Positions 55,966 to 64,000 of a stretch of DNA of 64,000 nucleotides are shown piece by piece. Position numbers and translations under genes: made by a program. Location of the stretch: assembly GCF_021699195.1 (NCBI RefSeq), contig NZ_SSXE01000003.1, positions 1 through 64,000 of the forward strand, read 5' to 3'. Position 1 is the stretch's first letter, and each line of letters begins with the position of its first letter. The DNA comes from Nonomuraea sp. MG754425 (GTDB lineage Bacteria > Actinomycetota > Actinomycetes > Streptosporangiales > Streptosporangiaceae). Below the pieces are notes generated by a model. That model searched no databases. It saw nothing but the letters and a program-made list of their open reading frames with translations, and was not told the origin of the DNA.

Positions 55966-57336
55966 GTGAGCGATCGAGCGAGCACCGGGTACCTGTCCGT
56001 CTCCGAGTTGCGCGCCGACGTGGCGGCGGGCCGGATCGACACCGTCCTGCTCGCGATCGCCGACATGCAGGGCAGGTTGCAGGGCAAGAGACTGTCGGCG
56101 CGCTACTTTCTCGACGAGGTGCTGCATCACGGCTCCGAAGGCTGCAACTACCTGCTGGCGGTGGACGTGGACATGAACACCGTCCCCGGCTACGCGATGT
56201 CGTCCTGGGAGCGGGGCTACGGCGACTTCGTGATGCGGCCCGACCTCGCCACGCTGCGCCGGGTCCCCTGGCACGAGGGGACCGCGATGCTGATGGCCGA
56301 CCTGGGCTGGGAGGACGGCCGCGACGTGACCCCCTCCCCGCGCCAGATCCTGCGCGGGCAGCTCGCCCGCCTGGCCGAGCGCGGCCTGACCGCCTACGTC
56401 GGCACCGAGCTGGAGTTCGTGGTCTACGACGACAGCTACGAGGACGCCTGGCGGCGCGCCTACCGCGACCTGACCCCGGCCAACCTCTACAACGTAGACT
56501 ACTCGCTGCTCGGCACGGCCCGCATCGAGCCGCTGCTGCGCCGGATCAGGCGCGAGATGGAAGGCGCCGGCCTCTACGTCGAGTCCGCCAAGGGCGAGTG
56601 CAACCTGGGCCAGCACGAGATCACCTTCCGCTACGACGAGGCGCTGCGCACGTGCGACAACCACGTCATCTACAAGACCGGCGCCAAGGAGATCGCCGCC
56701 CAGGAGGGCCGGTCGATCACGTTCATGGCCAAGCCGAACCAGCGCGAGGGCAACTCCTGCCACATCCACATCTCGCTGCGCGGCGGCGGGGACGAGCCGG
56801 TGATGGCGGGCACGCAGCCGTACGGGCTCTCGCCGCTCGGCGCGGGCTTCGTCGCCGGCCAGCTCGCCCACCTGCGAGAACTGACCCTCCTGTACGCCCC
56901 CAACATCAACTCCTACAAGCGCTACGTGCCCGGCAGCTTCGCCCCCACGGCCGTCAAGTGGGGCGTGGACAACCGCACCTGCTCGCTGCGGCTCGTCGGC
57001 CACGGCAGCTCGCTGCGGGTGGAGAACCGCGTGCCGGGCGGCGACGTGAACCCGTATTTGGCGGTGTCGGCGCTGATCGCGGCCGGGCTGCGCGGCATCG
57101 ACGCCGAACTGGCGCTGGAGGACCCGTACGAGGGCAACGCCTACACCTCCGGCGCCGAGACCGTGCCGCACACCCTGCGCGACGCGCTGGCCCTGTTCGA
57201 GGCGTCGGAACCGGCCCGCGAGGCGTTCGGCGCGGACGTGGTCGAGCACTACGCGAACAACGCGCGGGTGGAACTGGCCGCCTACGACGCGGCGGTGACG
57301 GACTGGGAGATGTTCCGTGGTTTCGAGCGGATGTGA
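55966..57336 (+). CDS. Glutamine synthetase-like gamma-glutamyl ligase (polyamine/amine type)
   Basis: A 456-residue ligase with the glutamine synthetase fold. Metal/ATP motifs are LTAYVGTELEFVVYDD, AKGECNLGQHEITFRYDEAL and KPNQREGNSCHIHISL; NRTCSLRLVGHGSSLRVENR is the glutamate and phosphate site. The operon with an aldehyde dehydrogenase and a PuuD-like hydrolase marks it as a gamma-glutamylpolyamine or amine synthetase, not the housekeeping enzyme. The start is taken as GTG 55966 after GGAG. The specific amine cannot be read. Confidence 0.88.
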   Translation: MSDRASTGYLSVSELRADVAAGRIDTVLLAIADMQGRLQGKRLSARYFLDEVLHHGSEGCNYLLAVDVDMNTVPGYAMSSWERGYGDFVMRPDLATLRRVPWHEGTAMLMADLGWEDGRDVTPSPRQILRGQLARLAERGLTAYVGTELEFVVYDDSYEDAWRRAYRDLTPANLYNVDYSLLGTARIEPLLRRIRREMEGAGLYVESAKGECNLGQHEITFRYDEALRTCDNHVIYKTGAKEIAAQEGRSITFMAKPNQREGNSCHIHISLRGGGDEPVMAGTQPYGLSPLGAGFVAGQLAHLRELTLLYAPNINSYKRYVPGSFAPTAVKWGVDNRTCSLRLVGHGSSLRVENRVPGGDVNPYLAVSALIAAGLRGIDAELALEDPYEGNAYTSGAETVPHTLRDALALFEASEPAREAFGADVVEHYANNARVELAAYDAAVTDWEMFRGFERM

Positions 57337-57345
57337 CGTGAGCGC

Positions 57346-58689
57346 ATGAAGATCGTCAACCCGGCGACGGAGGACGTCCTCGCCGATGTGGAGTTGGCAG
57401 ACGCGGCCGAGGTGGACCTGGCCGTGGAGCGTGCCAGGAAGGCGCAGGCGGCCTGGCGCGAGGTGGCGCCGGGCGAGCGGGCGCGGCTGCTGCGCCGCTT
57501 CGCCGGCCTCGTGGACGAGCACGGTGAGGAGCTGGCGCGGCTGGAGGTGGCCAACGCCGGGCACACGATCGGCAACGCCCGCTGGGAGGCCGGCAACGTA
57601 CGCGACGTGCTGCACTTCTACGCCGGCGCCCCCGAACGCAACCACGGCAAGCAGATCCCGGTGCCCGGCGGGGTGGACCTGACCTTCCAGGAGCCTCTGG
57701 GCGTCGTCGGGATCATCGTGCCGTGGAACTTCCCCATGGTGATCATGATGTGGGGCGCGGCCCCGGCGCTGGCGGCGGGCAACACCGTGATCGTCAAGCC
57801 GGCCGAGTGGACTCCGCTGACCGCGCTGAGGCTGGCCGAGCTGGCCCTGGCGGCGGGCCTCCCCGAGGGGGTGCTCCAGGTGCTGCCTGGAGCAGGGGAG
57901 GTCGCGGGGGCCCGCCTGGTGGCGCATCCCGGCGTGGCCAAGATCGTGTTCACCGGCTCGACCGAGGTCGGCAAGGAGATCGCCGCCAAGGCGGCGAGCC
58001 AGGTCAAGCGGGTCACGCTGGAGCTGGGCGGCAAGTCCGCGAACATCGTCTTCGCCGACGCCGACCTCGCCAGGGCCGCGAGCAGCGCGCCCTACGCCGT
58101 CTTCGACAACGCCGGCCAGGACTGCTGCGCCAGGTCCAGGATCCTCGTCCAGGCCGCCGTCCACGACGAGTTCATGGAGCGCCTGGCCGGAGCCGTGCGC
58201 GGGGTCGTGGTCGGCGACCCGCTCGACGAGGCCACCGAGATGGGCCCGCTGATCAGCGCCGAACACCTCGAACGCGTGCGCGGCTTCGTCGAGGGCGAGC
58301 CCTACCTGCGCGGATCCTGCCCCGAGGGCAAGGGGTACTGGTTCCCGCCGACCGTGCTGACCCCCGAGGTCACCGACCGGGCGTTCACCGAGGAGATCTT
58401 CGGGCCCGTCGTGTCGGTGGTGCGGTTCGAGGACGAGGCGCAGGCCGTCCGGATCGCCAACGACACCCCGTACGGGCTGAGCGGCTCCATCTGGACCCGC
58501 GACGTGGGGCGGGCGCTGCGCGTGGCCAGGGCTGTCGAGGCGGGCGCGCTGTCGGTGAACTCCCATTCCTCGGTCCGCTACTGGACCCCGTTCGGCGGCT
58601 TCAAGCAGTCCGGCCTCGGCAGGGAACTCGGCCCTGACGCGCTGGCGGCGTTCACCGAGACCAAGAACGTCTTCATCTCAACGGAGTGA
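57346..58689 (+). CDS. Aldehyde dehydrogenase, PuuC/gamma-glutamylaminobutyraldehyde type
   Basis: A 447-residue NAD-dependent aldehyde dehydrogenase with VVGIIVPWNFPMVIMMWGAA, IVFTGSTEVGKEIAAKA, the general base in TLELGGKSAN and the nucleophile in NAGQDCCARSRI. It starts nine bases after the ligase stop. In the pathway it would oxidise gamma-glutamyl-aminobutyraldehyde. It is only distantly similar to the dehydrogenase at 11853. Confidence 0.9.
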   Translation: MKIVNPATEDVLADVELADAAEVDLAVERARKAQAAWREVAPGERARLLRRFAGLVDEHGEELARLEVANAGHTIGNARWEAGNVRDVLHFYAGAPERNHGKQIPVPGGVDLTFQEPLGVVGIIVPWNFPMVIMMWGAAPALAAGNTVIVKPAEWTPLTALRLAELALAAGLPEGVLQVLPGAGEVAGARLVAHPGVAKIVFTGSTEVGKEIAAKAASQVKRVTLELGGKSANIVFADADLARAASSAPYAVFDNAGQDCCARSRILVQAAVHDEFMERLAGAVRGVVVGDPLDEATEMGPLISAEHLERVRGFVEGEPYLRGSCPEGKGYWFPPTVLTPEVTDRAFTEEIFGPVVSVVRFEDEAQAVRIANDTPYGLSGSIWTRDVGRALRVARAVEAGALSVNSHSSVRYWTPFGGFKQSGLGRELGPDALAAFTETKNVFISTE

Positions 58690-59462
58690 GTGGGCACATG
58701 CAGCGGTTGCAGGATAGGGTGGCGGTCATCACCGGCGCGGCCAGCGGGATCGGGCTGGCCACGGCCCGCCGCTTCGCCGACGAGGGCGCCCGGGTGGTCT
58801 GCGTGGACGTGGACGAGGAGGCGGGCGTCAAGGCGGCCGACGGCGTCGGCGGCCTCTTCGTCAAGGCGGACGTGACCAGCGAGGACGACGTCGCCCGGAT
58901 GTTCCGCACGGCGTACGACACCTACGGGAGCGTGGACGTCGCCTTCAACAACGCCGGCATCTCGCCCCCCGACGACGACTCGATCCTGGAGACCGGCCTC
59001 GACGCCTGGCGCCGTGTCCAGGAGGTGAACCTGACGAGCGTCTACCTGTGCTGCAAGCACGTCATCCCGTACATGCGCCGTCAGGGCAAGGGGTCGATCA
59101 TCAACACGGCGTCCTTCGTGGCCGTCCTGGGGTCGGCGACCTCGCAGATCTCCTACACCGCGTCCAAGGGCGGGGTGCTGGCGATGTCGCGGGAGCTGGG
59201 CGTGCAGTTCGCCAGGGAGGGCATCCGGGTCAACGCGCTGTGCCCGGGGCCGGTGAACACGCCGCTGCTCCAGGAGTTGTTCGCCAAGGACCCGGAGCGG
59301 GCGCAGCGGCGGCTGGTGCACGTGCCCGTGGGCCGCTTCGCCGAGGCGTCGGAGATCGCGGCCGCGGTGGCGTTCCTGGCCAGCGACGACTCCTCGTTCA
59401 TCACGGCCAGCGAGTTCCTGGTGGACGGCGGCATCTCCGGCGCCTACGTCACCCCGCTCTAG
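58686..59462 (+). CDS. SDR family oxidoreductase in the gamma-glutamylation operon
   Basis: A 258-residue SDR. The cofactor motif is VITGAASGIGLATARRFADE, then FNNAGIS, and the active site SYTASKGGVLAMSREL. GTG 58686 overlaps the previous stop as GTGA; ATG 58698 is an alternative. The classical Puu pathway begins with an amine oxidase (PuuB) that is absent here; this SDR may act on an alcohol or amine intermediate instead (inference). Confidence 0.9.
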   Translation: MSGHMQRLQDRVAVITGAASGIGLATARRFADEGARVVCVDVDEEAGVKAADGVGGLFVKADVTSEDDVARMFRTAYDTYGSVDVAFNNAGISPPDDDSILETGLDAWRRVQEVNLTSVYLCCKHVIPYMRRQGKGSIINTASFVAVLGSATSQISYTASKGGVLAMSRELGVQFAREGIRVNALCPGPVNTPLLQELFAKDPERAQRRLVHVPVGRFAEASEIAAAVAFLASDDSSFITASEFLVDGGISGAYVTPL

Positions 59463-59471
59463 GAGGACGGC

Positions 59472-60164
59472 ATGGGTCCCGTCATCGGCATCACGTGTTA
59501 CGTCGAGACCGCCTCGTTCACGGTGTGGCAGGACACCCCCGCGGCGCTGCTGCCGTACGCGTACGTGGAGCGGGTGGTGCGCGCGGGCGGCCAGCCGGTC
59601 CTGCTGCCGCCGGCCGGCGCGCCCGCCGGGCTGGTGCGCCGGCTCGACGGGCTGATCCTGGCCGGGGGCGGCGACGTCGACCCGGCGCGGTACGGAGCGG
59701 AGCCGCACGAGCAGAGCGGCTACGTCCGGAAATTTCGTGATGACGCGGAGTTCGCCGTCATTTCGGCGGCGCTCGACGCCGGGCTGCCCTTCCTGGGCGT
59801 CTGCCGCGGCCTCCAGGTGCTCAACGTGGCCCTCGGCGGCAGCCTCCACCAGCACCTGCCCGACCTGGTCGGGCACACCGGCCACTGCCCGGGGCCGGGG
59901 CGCTTCGGGCACCTGCCCGTCACCCCCGCCCCCGGCACCCGCCTGGCCAAGGCGCTGGGCGAGCAGCCGGTGACGGTCGCGCACTACCACCACCAGGCCG
60001 TGGACCGCCTCGCCCCCGGCCTGACCGTCACCGCCGCCACCGGCGACGGCACGATCGAGGCCGTCGAGACGGACGCCTCGGAGGCGTTCACCATGGCCGT
60101 GCAGTGGCACCCGGAGACGGCCGACGACCACGCGCTGTTCGAGGCGCTGGTCCGGGCCTGCTGA
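59472..60164 (+). CDS. puuD: Gamma-glutamyl-gamma-aminobutyrate hydrolase
   Basis: A 230-residue class I amidotransferase-like hydrolase. The nucleophile elbow is LGVCRGLQVLNVALGGSLHQ and the catalytic His-Glu is in VQWHPE. The family removes glutamate from gamma-glutamyl-GABA at the end of the pathway. GGAGGA precedes the ATG. A strong hairpin follows its stop. Confidence 0.92.
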   Translation: MGPVIGITCYVETASFTVWQDTPAALLPYAYVERVVRAGGQPVLLPPAGAPAGLVRRLDGLILAGGGDVDPARYGAEPHEQSGYVRKFRDDAEFAVISAALDAGLPFLGVCRGLQVLNVALGGSLHQHLPDLVGHTGHCPGPGRFGHLPVTPAPGTRLAKALGEQPVTVAHYHHQAVDRLAPGLTVTAATGDGTIEAVETDASEAFTMAVQWHPETADDHALFEALVRAC

Positions 60165-60170
60165 CACCGC

Positions 60171-60203
60171 TCAGGCCGGCCGGGGCTCACCCGGCCGGCC
60201 TGA
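60171..60203. terminator. Bidirectional hairpin terminator
   Basis: TCAGGCCGGCCGGG pairs perfectly with CCCGGCCGGCCTGA (14-base arms, five-base loop). It starts seven bases after the PuuD stop and extends into the last codons of the convergent lipoprotein gene, so it can serve both. Confidence 0.85.
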
Positions 60204-61023
60204 ACGCCCCCTCTATCGAGATGGCCTCGGCCCCGTACCTGTCCTCCAGGCGGCGGCGCAGGTCGTCGCTCACCACCCAGACGCTGACGTTCACCCGGTT
60301 CGTGACGGGGTCGGGCGAGGTCGCGAGGATCCCGGCGTCCTTCTCCTCCCCCAGGTCCCGCTGGATCGCGAGCAGTTCGGCCTCCGTGCGCTCGGCCGGG
60401 GTCAGGCACAGCGGGCCGCCCCACACCTCGCGGATCCACCGCTCCCGCGCTGCCAGGTCACCCGTGAAGCGCAGGTTGACCACGTGGCGCGCGGCGTCGA
60501 TCGGCTCCTCCCGCACGGGGGTCGGTGCCGGGTCGAGCCGGTCGAACCAGGCCCCCGCGAAGTCCTCCGCCGTGCGGGCCCGCTCGACGGCCTTGTTCAT
60601 CGCCTTCTCCGTGGTCGTGGCCTCGTCCACGGCCCGCCAGCCGCCTTCGGGAGCGGGACACGGGGTGTCGAGCCTGCCCGGTTCCCGCGCCGGGGTCGCC
60701 TCGGGCTCGCCGGGCGGCTCCGTCAGCGTCAGCCGCCTGCCGTCCCAGGTGCCGACCAGCCGGTACCGGCCCCATTTCACGCCGCCGCTCGACTCGTGCG
60801 CCACCTCGGCCCAGTCCAGGCCGACGACGTCGGGGCCGTCGCACTGGGGCGGGTCCGACGTCATGACGGCGTAGCAGAGCTGGGGGCCGTGGCCGCCGCC
60901 TTCGAGCACGGTCATGCTGGCCGTGTGACGAGCCGGCTCCGGTGCGGCGGCCGGGCGGGCGCCGCAGGACGCCACCGCCGACAGAGCGGCCACCAACGCC
61001 AGGCTTCCCGTCAACCGATGCAT
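60187..61023 (-). CDS. Putative lipoprotein, function unknown
   Basis: A 278-residue protein with a signal peptide (LTGSLALVAALSAVASC, lipobox cysteine near residue 19). Pairs of cysteines at PQLCYAVMTSDPPQCDG suggest an exported fold. No known domain is recognised. The ATG is almost touching AGGAG, so the start may be imperfect; an in-frame start at 61071 would add 16 residues. The 5' neighbour is the glycine riboswitch region, divergent. Confidence 0.75.
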   Translation of the reverse strand: MHRLTGSLALVAALSAVASCGARPAAAPEPARHTASMTVLEGGGHGPQLCYAVMTSDPPQCDGPDVVGLDWAEVAHESSGGVKWGRYRLVGTWDGRRLTLTEPPGEPEATPAREPGRLDTPCPAPEGGWRAVDEATTTEKAMNKAVERARTAEDFAGAWFDRLDPAPTPVREEPIDAARHVVNLRFTGDLAARERWIREVWGGPLCLTPAERTEAELLAIQRDLGEEKDAGILATSPDPVTNRVNVSVWVVSDDLRRRLEDRYGAEAISIEGAFRPAG

Positions 61024-61124
61024 ACTCCTATGACGTGATCGCGCCCCGCGCGGTTCACATCGGGCCCGCAACGCGACAACAACCCCGTAACGGCACTAGG
61101 CTGACGAACATCACCGTCGAAACC

Positions 61125-61310
61125 GTGCGGGAGAGCACCCTGACAGCCGGTCAGGGTCCCTGAAGGAGCAAGCCCTCCCCGCGAACCTCTCAAGGCAAAG
61201 GACCGCACGGACGAGGTGTCCTCTGGAAAGCAGGCCCATGGGCCTCGCCGAAGGTGAAAGTCCGGCAAAAGCCGGGCGAAGCTCTCAGGCATCGATGACA
61301 GAGGGGGAGG
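61125..61310 (+). ncRNA. Tandem glycine riboswitch
   Basis: Two glycine aptamers in series precede gcvT. The first includes GGGAGAGC, GAAGGAGCAAG and CCTCTCAAGGCAAAGGACCG; the second includes GAAGGTGAAAG, GCTCTCAGGC and GACAGAGGGGG. These blocks are diagnostic of the family, which turns on glycine cleavage genes when glycine is high. It ends about 35 bases before the gcvT start, leaving room for an expression platform. Confidence 0.9.
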
Positions 61311-61345
61311 ATCCTGGCATCCACTCCTGTCCTGAGGTGCGCCCA

Positions 61346-62431
61346 ATGTCCCGACCGACACCGCTACGAGACGTTCACGAGAGCCTCGGTGCCACGCTCA
61401 CCGACTTCGCCGGATGGCTCATGCCCCTCCGGTACGGCAGCGAGTCCGCGGAACACCGGGCCGTACGCGAGGCCGCCGGGCTGTTCGACCTCTCGCACAT
61501 GGGCGAGATCTTCCTGACCGGCCCGCAGGCGGGCCAGGCGCTGGACTACGCGCTGGTCGGGCACCTGTCGGCGCTGGCCCCCGGCCGCGCCAGATACACC
61601 ATGATCGTGAACGAGCGCGGCGGGGTGCTCGACGACCTCATCGTCTACCGGCTCGGGGACGAGGAGTTCATGGTCGTGGCGAACGCCTCGAACTACGAGA
61701 CGGTCGCCCACGAGCTGCGCGGCCGGGCGAAGGCGTACGACACGGTGGTCGAGGACCGCTCCGACCAGTACGCGCTGATCGCCGTCCAGGGCCCGCGCTC
61801 CCAGGAGATCCTCGCCACGCTCACCGACGCCGACCTCGGCGGGCTCAAGTACTACGCGGGCCTGCCCGGCCTGGTGGACGGCCGGCAGGCGCTGATCGCC
61901 CGGACCGGCTACACCGGCGAGGACGGCTTCGAGCTGTTCGTGGCCAACCAGGACGCCGTCCCCCTCTGGCACGCGATCGCGGCGGCCGGGCAGCCGTACG
62001 GGCTCACGCCCGCGGGCCTGTCGAGCCGCGACACGCTCCGGCTGGAGGCGGGCATGCCCCTGTACGGCAACGAGCTCAACGCCGAGCTCACCCCGTTCGA
62101 CGCGGGGCTGGGCAGGGTGGTGAAATTCGACAAGCCGGGTGACTTCGTCGGCAGGTCGGCGCTCGAGGCGGTCAGGAACGACCCCCCGCGGCGCGGGCTC
62201 GTCGGCCTGGTCGCGCGGGGCCGCCGGGTGCCGCGTCACGGTTACCCGGTCACCAAGGACGGCGTCGTCGTCGGCGAGGTCACCAGCGGTGCGCCCTCCC
62301 AGACCCTGGGAAAGCCCATCGCGATGGCCTACGTCGACACCGGCGCCGATTCAGGCCTGGCTGTGGACATCCGGGGCAGCCATGAACCTATGGACCTGGT
62401 CGAGCTGCCCTTTTACAGGAGGAACAAGTGA
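61346..62431 (+). CDS. gcvT: Glycine cleavage system aminomethyltransferase (T protein)
   Basis: A 361-residue folate-dependent enzyme. It starts [20 protein letters not shown] then [20 protein letters not shown] and has [24 protein letters not shown] and [13 protein letters not shown], all typical of GcvT. GAGGTG precedes ATG 61346. The gcvH start overlaps its stop. Confidence 0.96.
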   Translation: MSRPTPLRDVHESLGATLTDFAGWLMPLRYGSESAEHRAVREAAGLFDLSHMGEIFLTGPQAGQALDYALVGHLSALAPGRARYTMIVNERGGVLDDLIVYRLGDEEFMVVANASNYETVAHELRGRAKAYDTVVEDRSDQYALIAVQGPRSQEILATLTDADLGGLKYYAGLPGLVDGRQALIARTGYTGEDGFELFVANQDAVPLWHAIAAAGQPYGLTPAGLSSRDTLRLEAGMPLYGNELNAELTPFDAGLGRVVKFDKPGDFVGRSALEAVRNDPPRRGLVGLVARGRRVPRHGYPVTKDGVVVGEVTSGAPSQTLGKPIAMAYVDTGADSGLAVDIRGSHEPMDLVELPFYRRNK

Positions 62432-62817
62432 GCAACATCCCTGACGACCTGAGCTACACCAAGGAGCACGAGTGGGTGGCCGGCCTCGACGACGGCCTCG
62501 TGGTGACCGTCGGCGTGACGGCCTTCGCCGCCGAGCAGCTTGGTGACGTCGTCTACGTGCAGCTCCCCGAGGTCGGCGCGAACGTCGAGCGGGGCGACTC
62601 GGTCGGCGAGGTGGAGTCGACCAAGTCGGTGAACGAGATCTACGCCCCCGTCGGCGGTGAGATCACCGAGGTGAACCAGGTCGTCGTGGACGACCCGGGC
62701 CTCGTCAACAGCGACCCGTACGGCGATGGCTGGATGTTCAAGGTGCGCGTGGCAGGCGACCCTGAGGACCTGCTCTCGCCCGAGGAGTACACCGCACTCA
62801 CCTCAGGCGAGTCCTGA
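62428..62817 (+). CDS. gcvH: Glycine cleavage system H protein
   Basis: A 129-residue lipoyl carrier. The lipoylation site is the lysine in [20 protein letters not shown]. It begins [12 protein letters not shown] and has [23 protein letters not shown] 62428 overlaps gcvT as GTGA. A GC-rich hairpin follows the stop. Confidence 0.97.
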   Translation: MSNIPDDLSYTKEHEWVAGLDDGLVVTVGVTAFAAEQLGDVVYVQLPEVGANVERGDSVGEVESTKSVNEIYAPVGGEITEVNQVVVDDPGLVNSDPYGDGWMFKVRVAGDPEDLLSPEEYTALTSGES

Positions 62818-62826
62818 CCTTCACCG

Positions 62827-62851
62827 CCGGGGCCCCGCTCGGGGGCCCCGG
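62827..62851 (+). terminator. Strong hairpin between gcvH and sdaA
   Basis: CCGGGGCCCC at 62827-62836 and GGGGCCCCGG at 62842-62851 form ten base pairs with a five-base loop, 26 bases before the sdaA start. It could terminate or attenuate the gcvT-gcvH transcript. Confidence 0.65.
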
Positions 62852-62877
62852 CCCCGCACCATGAGGGGCGCACATCA

Positions 62878-64000
<1,123 letters not shown>

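Overview
The window is very GC-rich, uses many GTG and TTG starts, and packs genes into operons with 4-base ATGA or GTGA overlaps. Its gene families (conservons, DUF742 and roadblock proteins, DrrAB exporters, DUF4331, a tandem glycine riboswitch before gcvT) point to a filamentous actinomycete. Streptosporangiaceae (Nonomuraea-like) is my best guess, as an inference without a database search. I found no tRNA, rRNA, CRISPR array, transposase or phage gene.

Layout. 1-1350 is the N-terminal part of a conservon sensor kinase (cvnA) cut by the left edge. 1862-6675 is an ABC importer of the nitrate/sulfonate/NMT1 type with a PhzS-like flavin monooxygenase inserted between its permeases and its ATPase. 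6937-11678 is conservon 1. 11853-14544 is an aminobutyraldehyde-type dehydrogenase with a family-1 glycosyltransferase, divergent from a TetR regulator. 15268-19079 is a PotABCD-like polyamine importer. 19192-21332 is a kinase/SIS pair, probably for glucosamine. 21338-25459 is conservon 2. 25800-32371 is a glycine-betaine/choline importer with a double-length permease, two binding proteins and a GMC (choline dehydrogenase-like) oxidoreductase. 32377-34976 is a DrrAB-type exporter with a divergent TetR regulator and two inverted-repeat operators. 35010-39800 is conservon 3 with a MarR gene at its end.

From 39933 the content is mostly housekeeping: glnD, glnB and amtB with a GlnR-like box; a lone siderophore-binding lipoprotein under an iron box; a principal-type sigma factor; an SDR; an RpiR regulator; an ABC multidrug exporter under twin operators; a DUF4331-TPR-NicO locus with a histidine-rich metal loop; a membrane protein; a FadR-type regulator divergent from a gamma-glutamylation operon (glutamine-synthetase-like ligase, aldehyde dehydrogenase, SDR, PuuD hydrolase); a lipoprotein; and a tandem glycine riboswitch driving gcvT, gcvH and (partial) sdaA.

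How it fits together. Three complete conservons and part of a fourth, all on the minus strand within 40 kb, are the most striking feature. Polyamine uptake, polyamine aldehyde oxidation and the gamma-glutamyl route could form one catabolic network split over two loci. Betaine/choline uptake and oxidation, ammonium sensing, and glycine-to-pyruvate breakdown make the window rich in nitrogen and osmolyte metabolism.
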